Origin: Diplosphaera chodatii
Taxonomy: Eukaryota; Chlorophyta; Trebouxiophyceae; Prasiolales; Stichococcaceae
Direction: 5' to 3'
DNA: 64,000 bases
Assembly (NCBI GenBank): GCA_032358165.1
Contig: JAALGY010000031.1
Coordinates: 1,860,001 to 1,924,000 of the forward strand
In this document: one piece after another, positions 1 through 8,623 of the stretch
Layout: each line of letters starts with the position of its first letter
Position numbering within the stretch: position 1 is the first letter of the stretch
Program-made: the position numbers and the translations under genes
The notes under the pieces: generated by a model
The model's input: the letters and a program-made list of their open reading frames with translations, nothing else
Databases searched by the model: none
Told to the model about the DNA's origin: nothing

Positions 1-1178
1 ACCGGCAGCGTGTGGCCCAGGATGTCCATGTGGTCGAAGCCCAGGGCGGTGACGCCGCACACCACGGGGGCGCGCACGCAGTTGGTCGCGTCCAGCCGCC
101 CGCCCAGCCCCACCTCCATGATCGCCACGTCCACGCCCTCCTCCAGGAACGTGCGCAGGGCTGCACACCAGGCAGCTGCGCGCGTGGCGGGGTGCACAAC
201 TGCAAAGCCTGCACTTGTGTGGCCCGGCGCATGGTGTGGACAACCAGGACTTCGGCTGATGCACCGGCATCACCCATGTGTTGGCACTTTTGAATGCAGA
301 CACAGTCTGATAAGTATGTCTCTCCGCACGCCACCGGGATGACACATTGCTGACGGTCTGTTCAGGAGCCCGCCACATGAGGCTTTCGTGTGGCAGGAGG
401 ATCACCGACAAGCGTGAGGAAGCGAAAGTAGGCGGCCATGCCGTACTCAGCGTCCGCCTTGTCGGCAAGCCGTGAGTGGCACCACCAAAAGTGCTTCAGG
501 AACAGCTGCTTGCTGACAGGCTGCCTGCGCGCAGGCGGCAACGACACATGCGAAAGCATAAGGTTGCTGGATTGAGCCGGGCCGTTGCCATGGCTGGGAA
601 GGAGCGACTGTAATAAGCTGAGCGTGCGTTGGAGATCGACTCCTGGCCAGTGCTGCTCACCCGTCAAGACGAATCCGCTCACGCACATCCACGAGGTGTG
701 GTGACGTGAACAGCCCCGTGCGGTAGCCAGCGTGCCGCAGAACGCTTTCCACCATTGCGCACGTGGAGCCCTGTGCACGTGACAGCAGCAAAGCTGCATG
801 ATGCTGTGGGAGGCTGTGACTCATGTCCGAAATTAGACGCCATATAACAAGCTCTGAGTTCAAGATGTGCACCTTGCCTTTCGTGCCCGCCACGTGAATG
901 ACCTTCAGCTTGTGAATATCATCTGTGAGGTCCAACCGCTGTGCAGGCAGACGGAAGCGTCACACATCCCCACAACTGCTCACGATAGGGATTGACACAT
1001 TCAAGCTGTTTGCCCAGCCATAGCTGCGCTTTCATGTAACGCATGGCTCGCTCACCTCAAGGAACACACGCATGCCTTCGTAGGCATGCTGCCATTTTTC
1101 GCCGTGTGAGCGCTTGGTGCCAGATATGAGACTGCCAAGCGCAGCAAGCGCCTTCTCATACTGATCCGCTTGACACAT
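1..1178 (-). CDS. FPGS: Folylpolyglutamate synthase / dihydrofolate synthase, 3' end beyond window
   Basis: This enzyme adds glutamates to folates (an ATP-dependent Mur-ligase-type reaction), which retains folates in cells and organelles. Five exons read on the minus strand with good splice sites. Exon 1178-1056 has [12 protein letters not shown] and [10 protein letters not shown]. The next ends in HVAGTKGK (P-loop) and splices to [37 protein letters not shown] splices to [15 protein letters not shown]. An exon ends in YFRFLTLV, and exon 160-1 has [16 protein letters not shown] and [13 protein letters not shown]. The order and spacing match eukaryotic FPGS exactly. The C-terminal half lies outside the window. 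The 5' end is uncertain: 1178 is the first ATG in this exon, but an acceptor-like TAGCAG sits just before it, so an upstream targeting exon may exist. Confidence 0.9.
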
Positions 1179-1952
1179 ACTGCTATCGCCTCTGCTGCAG
1201 TACGCCACCAGCTTCGGGTTTTCAGCAGATTGCTGCAAATGGGGGCGCAATGTGCGGCCGCCAACCTGAACAGCGCTGCTGCTGCATATACGACACCAAC
1301 TTTGTCACCCCACCCAGTATTCCGCCGTGTGAGTCCAGTAGGCCAGCTTTAACCTGCATACGCTGAGAGGTTACGTGCTGATGTTCTTGGATCGCATCGC
1401 GATGCTCTGTGCAGTCAACGGGCGAGCATCAACCCTGCAGCTGTGCTAAGTACTGGCAGTGCACCGCAACTACCTTTCTACTTATCCTGTTGGTTTGATT
1501 TTGGCTGCTCAAAAACACGCTGTATGGACCAGCGCCTTCCCCACGTGCACACTTGCTGCTCGGCAGGGAAGGGAATGAATACCCACGAGGGTGTGAGCGA
1601 ATTACACAGGCGTTCGTGCAACCGGGGGCAGTATCTGTAGGACTGCCATTTGCGGATGCTCCTGCTGCGCCGCCTTCTATGGCAGATGCGTGGGATCCGA
1701 TGATGATCAGGAGCTAGCAGCCTGCACCTTGGAAGGCACCCTGCCTCGCAGTCGCGGAGATGTAGATATCTGCTTGCCAGCTTGACAGCCATTCAACCTG
1801 TACCAATCTTGATCACACCCTCTCAAATGCCGCCGCCACCAACGTTGACAACATTGTCAGTATGGTGCTGGATGTTCAAGCAGACGCGCATTTGACGCCA
1901 GCACACGCTGCACCAGATGTAACAACCATCAAAGCTCAATGTCTCGATAGCA
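1179..1952. other. Region without a supported gene between FPGS and GPX
   Basis: This stretch lies upstream of the FPGS exons and downstream of the glutathione peroxidase stop. It may hold a missing 5' exon of FPGS and the 3' UTR of GPX. A 104-codon minus-strand open frame (1792-1478) shows no recognisable family and no splice context, so I do not call it. Confidence 0.5.
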
Positions 1953-2624
1953 TCAAAGCAGCGCCTTGACGTCAGCCTCGATATCGTCAGGCTTCGTCGT
2001 CGATCCGTATCGCTTGACTACCTTGCCATCCTTGCCAACCAGGAACTTGGTGAAGTTCCACTTGATGTCGGCAGTCAGAAAGCCACCCTGCTCCTTTTTC
2101 AGGTGCTTCCACACGTCTGAAGCGGCGTCACCGTTGACGTCCACCTTGTCGAACAGCTGGAAGTTGGCACCCTTGCTCTTGGCGAAGGCCTTGATCTGGG
2201 CGGCATCACCTGGTTCCTGACCTCCAAACTGGTTGCAGGGGAATGCGAGCACTTCAAAACCCTGCGACTTGTACTTGTCGTGCAGCTCGCCCAGGCCCTT
2301 GTACTGGGGGGTGAAGCCACATTCGCTAGCCACATTCACCACCAGCACTACCTTGCCCTTGTAGCTAGACAAGTCGATGTTCTTGCCATCAATATCCTTG
2401 GCCTGGAAATCATACAGGGTGGCAGCTGCCGCCATTGTGACGAGCCTTGTGCCGCCTGTTACAGACAGGCTCTTGCTGCGCTTGGATGTCGCACCACGCA
2501 GCGCCGATGCAGTGCCCAGCCAGCGCTTCGGGAGGCACTGCTGGCTTGCAGGTGCGGCAAGGGACGGCCTGTGGACAGCCTGTGGCGCGGCGAGGCGCAG
2601 CTGGCTTGCGCAAACACGAAGCAT
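1953..2624 (-). CDS. GPX: Glutathione peroxidase, plant (thioredoxin-dependent) type, organelle-targeted
   Basis: Single-exon 223-residue protein starting at the ATG at 2624. Residues 1-65 are Arg/Ser/Ala-rich (KRWLGTASALRG), a likely mitochondrial or plastid transit peptide. The catalytic domain starts at LYDFQAKDIDGK. The peroxidatic Cys is in NVASECGFT and is coded by TGT, so it is Cys and not selenocysteine. FPCNQFGGQEPG supplies the catalytic Gln and WNFTKFLVGKDG the Trp and Asn. The family reduces H2O2 and lipid peroxides, in plants using thioredoxin. Odd point: the resolving Cys normally found about one helix later (FACTRF in land-plant enzymes) is absent. Here the segment reads KAFAKSKGANFQLFDKV. 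There are no introns, unlike nearly all neighbours. It is head-to-head with the J-domain gene. Confidence 0.95.
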   Translation of the reverse strand: MLRVCASQLRLAAPQAVHRPSLAAPASQQCLPKRWLGTASALRGATSKRSKSLSVTGGTRLVTMAAAATLYDFQAKDIDGKNIDLSSYKGKVVLVVNVASECGFTPQYKGLGELHDKYKSQGFEVLAFPCNQFGGQEPGDAAQIKAFAKSKGANFQLFDKVDVNGDAASDVWKHLKKEQGGFLTADIKWNFTKFLVGKDGKVVKRYGSTTKPDDIEADVKALL

Positions 2625-2891
2625 GATGTATCGAGACCTGTTGCAAGCGGGGAAGTGGACGGCGCATCCACCTGCACCTATTCTGCCTGGACACGTGCAT
2701 GATCGGGGACTAGAAGTCAGGGTAAACCCTGTATTCCTCGGGAGCCGAGCGGCCTAAATGGCCGGGGCGTGCAAGCGGTGTGTGAACGTTGCGTGCTTCT
2801 GATTCATGCACGACCACGTGTGTAGCACATACAGGAGAGGGCCGACAGGCCGAGCAGCTCGGGACCCGACGGCAAGGTCCGTGTGTGCAGC
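2625..2891. promoter_or_regulatory. Divergent promoter region, GPX / J-domain protein
   Basis: These 267 bp separate the ATG of GPX (minus) from the ATG of the J-domain gene (plus). Both 5' UTRs and both core promoters must lie here. I see no convincing TATA box. Confidence 0.4.
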
Positions 2892-4118
2892 ATGGCTGAT
2901 CCACTGGGCCTGTACGCGCTGCTTGGGCTGTCGTCGCAGAAGTCGACGGATAAAGAGGTATGATCCTGCTTGATGCGCCATCTTCAGCCCATCAGCATCC
3001 AGATGCGAGGCTCGATACGCCTCTACCGGCGTAGTGTGGATCCACCATGCGCACCTGCATATTCAGCTGGTGTGCATGCAGCACGCAGCCAGCAGGCTCG
3101 AGGCTTTGCTTCTCAAGCGCCAACTCACTTAACTGTTCTTTTCATGTCAAGAGGGCCTACCGAAACCTCGCTACGAAGGCACATCCCGACAAGGTGAACT
3201 TTAAGCCTCCCAGCGCTTCTGCATCTCTGATGCTCAACTCCCAGTATGTGTTTCCAGTCTTCAAACGGGTACATTCATGTGAACACTTAAGGGTGGCGAT
3301 TCCGGTCGGTTCAAGCGCATTGTGACAGCTTATGAGGTGTTGGCAGATCCAGCAAAGGTATGTGCGCCTTCTATGCCAGACTGTGCAGCATGCGCTTTGA
3401 TGACAGGTCCTAGGTACGTATTTTCATGCATGAGCGGCTGGCTTCAGCACAGTCACGCAGCCAACGGTCGTTCGTGTAACTTCCTATGCAGAGAGCAGAG
3501 TATGATGCAACTGGGAAGATCACAAAGGTGGACTTGCAGCTTGACGTGTCTACATTTGAAGCTGCGCATCGTACAGCAAACTAAACGCAAGACGCCTGCC
3601 TCTGTCGACCCTCAACTACCTGGGCTTGCAGTCTGTGTCAGAGGAGTTCGCGGACGCCTTTGCGGCAGGTAACTTTCGTGACAGGGGCCGCAACATTGAA
3701 CAGAATATCGAGACGACAGACATATCAGAGCGCATCACTGTCATCAAGGACGACAGTCAGAGCCATGCTGCCGGCTTTGAGGCAAGTGTTTTGGTTGTTC
3801 ATCTGCTCTGTGTGACACAGATTGCCGCAACCGTGCTCTTATAACGTTGCCAATTGCAACTTAAGGTGAACATGGGCGCTGTAGGCTTGCCGCTGTTGCT
3901 TTTTCCAACACCACCTCGCTTCATCATACATCCACGTTGTCCTCCTGCAGGCGTGGATGAGGGCCAGAGGAGATTCGGCCACCGAGATTCTGACGGCCGA
4001 GTCTATGGCCGACAAGTATGGCATGCAGCAGGGCTCCTATGATGCTGTCCCGCTGCCGACGGATGCGGACGTGCAGCAGGCACCCACTGCGTCCCGAGAA
4101 CAAATGTTGCTTGACTAG
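2892..4118 (+). CDS. J-domain (DnaJ-like) co-chaperone, otherwise unrecognised
   Basis: Exon 1 (2892-2957) encodes a start Met followed by LGLYALLGLSSQKSTDKE and ends at a GTATG donor. Later segments RAYRNLATKAHPDK and AYEVLADPAK complete a J domain with the HPD tripeptide that stimulates Hsp70 ATPase. Further exons read VSEEFADAFAAGN, TTDISERITVIKDDS and finally WMRARGDSATEILTAES, with the stop at 4116-4118. The join between FEA and WMRARG uses a GC-AG intron (GAG then gcaagt near 3783). The C-terminal half matches no family I recognise, so the Hsp70 partner and compartment are unknown. The splice sites around HPDK and the middle exon are not fully resolved. Confidence 0.75.
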
Positions 4119-4129
4119 ATGCACACCCT

Positions 4130-6278
4130 ATGATAGTGTTGGCAGAAAGGCGGCTGAGAGCACGCCTCTGGCAACAGGTGACATGTACAGAGGGCGGGCC
4201 GCCAGCAGACGTGCTGCACTTGGTGCCTGGTCGCCTGCCGCAGGCCCTGGAATGGGGTGAGGTGCTGGTCAACATCCGTGCAGCGCCCATCAACCCCGCA
4301 GATGTAGGTCACTCTGCTGTGCCAGTTGATGGACGTTCGAACATACTGTCGGCAACAGCAAATCGCAGCCCAGTCAACATGCAGCAAGCCCTTCGGCGCA
4401 CATGTGTATTGCGATGTCCCTAGCCTAAACCATCGAGTCATCGGCTTGCATTGCAGGTGTACACAGCCAAAATGGGGGGCGTGTACGGCAGGTGCATGCA
4501 AAGTGTTGTCTGAGGTGGCCCGCTGAGGCGGCCCCCATTAGTCCCACTGTCTGTATGCGCCCACAAACCTGTTGCCTTTCCTGCTGCGCAGCAACAAGAC
4601 AGCGCTCCCATACGTTGCCGGTCATGACTGCGTCAGCACTATCATCAAGGTTCTTGCGTACTGAACAGCGCATGTTGTGACTGCCTTTTGGGTCAGCCTG
4701 TGTAAACTGAGCTGTCTAACCGGATCTCACATGCGCACTTGAGTTCCTGATTCAACCAGGTGGGCGCGGGCGTGAAGGACCTGAGGGAGGGGGATCACGT
4801 GCTGCCCGTCAAGTCGCACGCAGGCACCTGGCGCAACCTGGCAGTCTGGAAGGGCAAAGACCTGCTGAAGGTGGGAGCCCTCGGACTTGTGTCATGCCAG
4901 GTGGCAACATGCTGCTGCAATGATGCCGCTGAAGAGCCATGTGGTGCCAGGCAATCAAGCAACAACTTTCATGTCGTCCGCACAGATCCGGAGCGATGTG
5001 CCGCTCGAGTACAGCGCAATGCTTCGGGAGATGTTCCTGGCATACCGCCTCCTGGAGGACCACGGTCAGCTCAAGGTGACTGAGTGGGAAGCCACTTGAA
5101 CTTTCCTTGCGTTTGCCGGCAGCGAAAGTTTTCCCTTTGTTGCCTCCAACGACACTCTCCGCCTGTGACACCACAGCAGCTGCAGTTGACGTGGTTGTCC
5201 TGCCATGGCTGCAGGCTGGCGACTGCGTCATTCTGAATGCTGCCAACAGCACCACTGGCCAGGTTATCATCCAGCTGTGCAACATCCTGAGGCTGCGGGT
5301 GGTGGCCATTGTGCGCAAGCCTGAAGAAGTGGGTACATGGCTGCGAGAGCTGGGTGCAACAGTCGTCATGTCGGACACAGCACCCATCAAGGTGCGGCGG
5401 ATCTTAGAGTCAGCAGCTATCCTATGGCTGGCAGACAAACGCGGCCGGAGGTCCAGTTGTACATCAGTGTACGAGCTGATACACATGCGCGCCAGATCAT
5501 GCCACCATGCTGTTCACACCTGACCAGCGCAGGCACAGCTTGAGGACCTCAAGTTCTTCGGCAAGCCGAAGCTGGGCTTGGACGCAGTCGGCGGCACTGC
5601 TGCTGCAAAGCTGGCAGATGCGCTCATTGAGGTGTAGCTGTCATCCGGCTGTTTCTGCTAGGATCATTCAGACTCTGCATGGCGTACATTCCAGCCCTGC
5701 ACCTGCTAGTTGCAAAGCATCAAATGACCTCGTGGCCACATTGCTCATGATACCTTTTGTATGGCGCTGCAATGCAGGGTGGAATGATGGTGTGCTATGG
5801 CTGCGCGTCTGGCAAGTCACCAGCATGGCCATGGCAGGCATGGGTGTTCCGGGAGCAGCACGTCTCTGGGTTCAACCTGCGGGCCTGGCTGGCAAGGAAC
5901 CCGCGCAAGGTGTGTGCAATGTTCTAAGGCAAGCCTTCACTGAACCAATGGCATGGCCTGCCAACAGCAACAGGGTGTCTACCTGGGTTGACAGGTACCT
6001 CACATGCTGGACGCGCTTGCAAAGTTGGTCAATGCAGGTATGCCATGCTTACACACCCAATAAATTGCAAGCGCTCTGTGAAATGTATGAAGCTGTGCTA
6101 CAGTGCAGCGCAGCTGCCAAAGCAACTTGGCAATCACATGGTCCTTGCAGGCCAGCTGAAGATAGCATACACAGAATACAACCTGACCGAGTTTGCAGAG
6201 GCTCTGGACCATGCGTTGGAGGATGGGAAGAACAGCAAGATCATGCTGCGCATGCCCGAGTGCTCCCTTGACCAATAG
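4130..6278 (+). CDS. MECR: Mitochondrial trans-2-enoyl-CoA/ACP reductase (MECR/Etr1)
   Basis: This MDR-superfamily reductase catalyses the last NADPH-dependent step of mitochondrial type II fatty-acid synthesis. Segments in order: VLVNIRAAPINPAD, then VYTAKMGGVYG, whose Tyr fits the family's proton-donor position. APYVAGHDCVSTIIK and VGAGVKDLREGDHVLPV follow, then GTWRNLAVWKGKDLLKV and the Rossmann entry AGDCVILNAANSTTGQ. LGLDAVGGTAAAKLADALIE splices to GGMMVCYGCASGKSPAW, then VSGFNLRAWLARNPRK. The end is GQLKIAYTEYNLTEFAEALD, with stop TAG at 6276-6278. At least seven introns. The start at 4130 lies only 11 bp after the upstream stop, so a transit-peptide exon could be mis-assigned. The two genes are in tandem. 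Confidence 0.88.
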
Positions 6279-6297
6279 TAGGGCATTGCTGGTGACA

Positions 6298-7688
6298 CTA
6301 CCCGCTAGTGAGCTGCACAGATGCTCTGCAACATTGCACAATGCCAGACGCAGCCAGCCATTTCCTGCCTCGCATTGACGACATGGTCAAGCGCCAAGGG
6401 GACAAAGAGTGCCGATAGTGTGCAGTCATGATTGCCTCCCTTTGGCTGCCAGTGCAGCTGTCCCAGCTTCCAGCAGCGCATGGCCGGGCGAGCCTGACAC
6501 CCAAATCGCCAAGTCCTGCGCAAGGCACAACAGCATGATGACGTCCCATGTCAAGGCTCCGTGCATGACGCTGTGGCTCAGACCTGACAGGTACTGATGA
6601 TGTTGGCCGTATCTTGTGAGCCGAGTCGAACACGAACGTGTCTTCAGCACACCAAAACTGCCAGAGCACCTGCGCCGTGTCAATGTCCTGCAACCGAGGC
6701 AGCAGGTCCAGGGGCGCAGCCGTCAAGCCCAGCAACTCGGCATGGGACAGCGTGTCGTGCAGCACGTGCTCCGTGCTCCACGTCAGCCCCTGCACGCGGC
6801 TTGCACGCTCAGGCACTTCCGAACGACCACATGTGCCGCTGCAAGGAGCAAGTCTGGTCGTCACAACAGGACCTTGTGCAGTCTGATGGCGTGCACCTGC
6901 AAGAACTCTGGCGGCGCGACGGTGGCACCAATGAGGTAGAAGCCGCCATCGCATGCCGGGCCCAGCACCAGCTGATGGCTGGCGAGCCCCTGAAATGCCG
7001 CATCGAGGACTGCTGGACTGATGTCCGGGATGTCGCTGCCAATCAGCACCACCTGCAGTAGGGCGCGGCCAGCAGTAAGCAGTCAAACCGACAGGACACG
7101 GCGACGAGTTGATGAATCGACCCTGCGAGACATGCCACCTGCTCTGCGCTTTGCAGCTCTGCCGCCAATGCTGCTTGCATGCGTGCGCCAAGGTCCGGGA
7201 CATCTGCCTGTGGCCTGGTGTCCAGATCCTGCATGGGACCAGCAGCTTTCTGCACGATGCTGCCGCCAGTTTACCAATAGGTACGAGAGTAGGCATGTCA
7301 GCCGGCGCCAATGCATCGAAGCGCACCAGGCCACAGGATGAGACCCAGGACTTGACCGCCGCATCATCTGCTTCATCTGCGTGGTAGATGACTCGGCGGT
7401 CCGCCAAGCAGCTGCAGCAAGGTTCACACCTCACACTCGGCCATCATGCCGCTGATGCAAGCCTCGCACAACAGGCAGCTGCTCCAGCTACTGCATCGAT
7501 CAGGGAGTACTACCACAGCACCGCAAGCTGCACCTTGCGGCCAGTCGGAAACTATGCTCTGCACAGGCTTTGTAGAACGTGGTGGCTGCCTCAGCTGAAC
7601 CCAAGCTGCTCCCAAGGCGGGTTTTGACGCGGCCCACAACCGGCAGTCGAGCGAACACAATCACGGATCGACGGGCGCGGTCTGACAT
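6298..7688 (-). CDS. DUF2064 (TIGR04282-type) GT-A-like glycosyltransferase
   Basis: The ATG at 7688 begins RRSVIVFARLPVVGRVKTRL, the N-terminal nucleotide-binding strand of the DUF2064 family, where KTRL is characteristic. Downstream exons carry VIYHADEADDAAVKSW, then PQADVPDLGARMQAAL. VVLIGSDIPDISPAVLDAAF and LVLGPACDGGFYLIGATV follow; the GSDIP and GP..DGGFYLIG blocks are the family signatures. The last is GLTWSTEHVLHDTL with LPRLQDIDT. Members have a GT-A fold and are mostly bacterial or cyanobacterial. The substrate is not established. The C-terminus after QDIDT is unclear: the frame stays open to 6298, but an intron may lead to a different end. Divergent to the small gene at 7963. Confidence 0.78.
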
Positions 7689-7962
7689 GTAACGCAGCAG
7701 CGATTGCGCCACCTACCACAGCCAATACCGTCAGACCAACAGACCCACCACACGTGCATGTATGCAACAGTTGCCAGCAGTCGTCTGCAGAGTGTGGAGT
7801 TCACAAAGATTGGCACTTTGTGCCATTGATTGCTGAAGGCACCCTGACGCTGGCGCATCTCCCCCTGTGGGTGTCTTCCAAGAACGTCCAGCTGCCTCGA
7901 TGGCCGGTCGACTCCCTGCGGCCTTTGCGGGCGGTCGAGCCCCACTGCAAGCTCTTGTTTGC

Positions 7963-8568
7963 ATGAAAGAATTGTGGGCTCGCATCGAGTGCGCCGTCGG
8001 CATGGCTAGCAAGTCCGCCACACCTGCCGCGATGGTCGACGACGATGGACCCGACATCTGGTCTGCAGCCGTGAGTCTGTGACGCAAGGCGACGGCGTGC
8101 TCTAGCAGCTATTCATCAAGAAGTTCTGGTATTCATCTGCCTGTTGGTCTGCGCAGCGGGGGTGGTATTGAGTTGGAAATGCACTGCGCAGGCACATGCG
8201 ACCATCCCGGATGATGCCTGGGAGTATCACATTCGAAAGTCGCTCAACGACGCTGCGTACAAGGGTTTGGACTACGTTCCGTACAACACAACGATGCCTT
8301 TGACGCCGCAGTCCGAGAACGTAAAGTTCATCTGGGTGAGCGCTGGACCTTCCACTGCATGTATCACGACGGCCACCCCAGGCAAGCAGAGCATCAGAGC
8401 ATTTTACGGGCCCCTCGTCATGCCTCAGCATCACTTGAGAGTTGTCCTGACTGCAGAGGAAGAAGGGATCGCATTGATTGCGACTCGAAAGCCGAGTTCG
8501 GCAGCGGCCGGCGACTAGATGACACACCCAACCACGAGCAACTCATGATCAAGGCAATTGTGAAATGA
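7963..8568 (+). CDS. Small protein of unknown function
   Basis: Possible starts are the ATGs at 7963 and 8002. Exon 1 ends in MVDDDGPDIWSAA with donor GTGAGT. Exon 2 begins after TGCGCAG with AHATIPDDAWEYHIRKSLND, contains YVPYNTTMPLTPQSENVKFIW, and stops at donor GTGAGC (8335). Acceptor CTGCAG at 8456 would give RKKGSH and a stop at 8475-8477. A different acceptor keeps a frame open to the TGA at 8566-8568. Either gives a small, soluble, charged protein of roughly 90-130 residues. A TGTAA signal lies at 8590. No family recognised. Converges tail-to-tail with the coiled-coil gene. Confidence 0.45.
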
Positions 8569-8589
8569 CTTGACGACGGCAGTTCCATA

Positions 8590-8594
8590 TGTAA
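8590..8594 (+). terminator. TGTAA polyadenylation signal
   Basis: TGTAA is the standard green-algal poly(A) signal. It falls shortly after either candidate stop of the small unknown gene, which supports a plus-strand transcript ending here. Confidence 0.4.
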
Positions 8595-8623
8595 TGGCTG
8601 GTTTCATGCACGTCCACGCTTTA

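Noticed and set aside
2310..2350. Selenocysteine in glutathione peroxidase
   Set aside because: The active-site codon is TGT in NVASECGFT, so it is ordinary Cys.
5507..6271. 254-codon plus-strand open frame
   Set aside because: It overlaps the real exons of the enoyl reductase in another frame.
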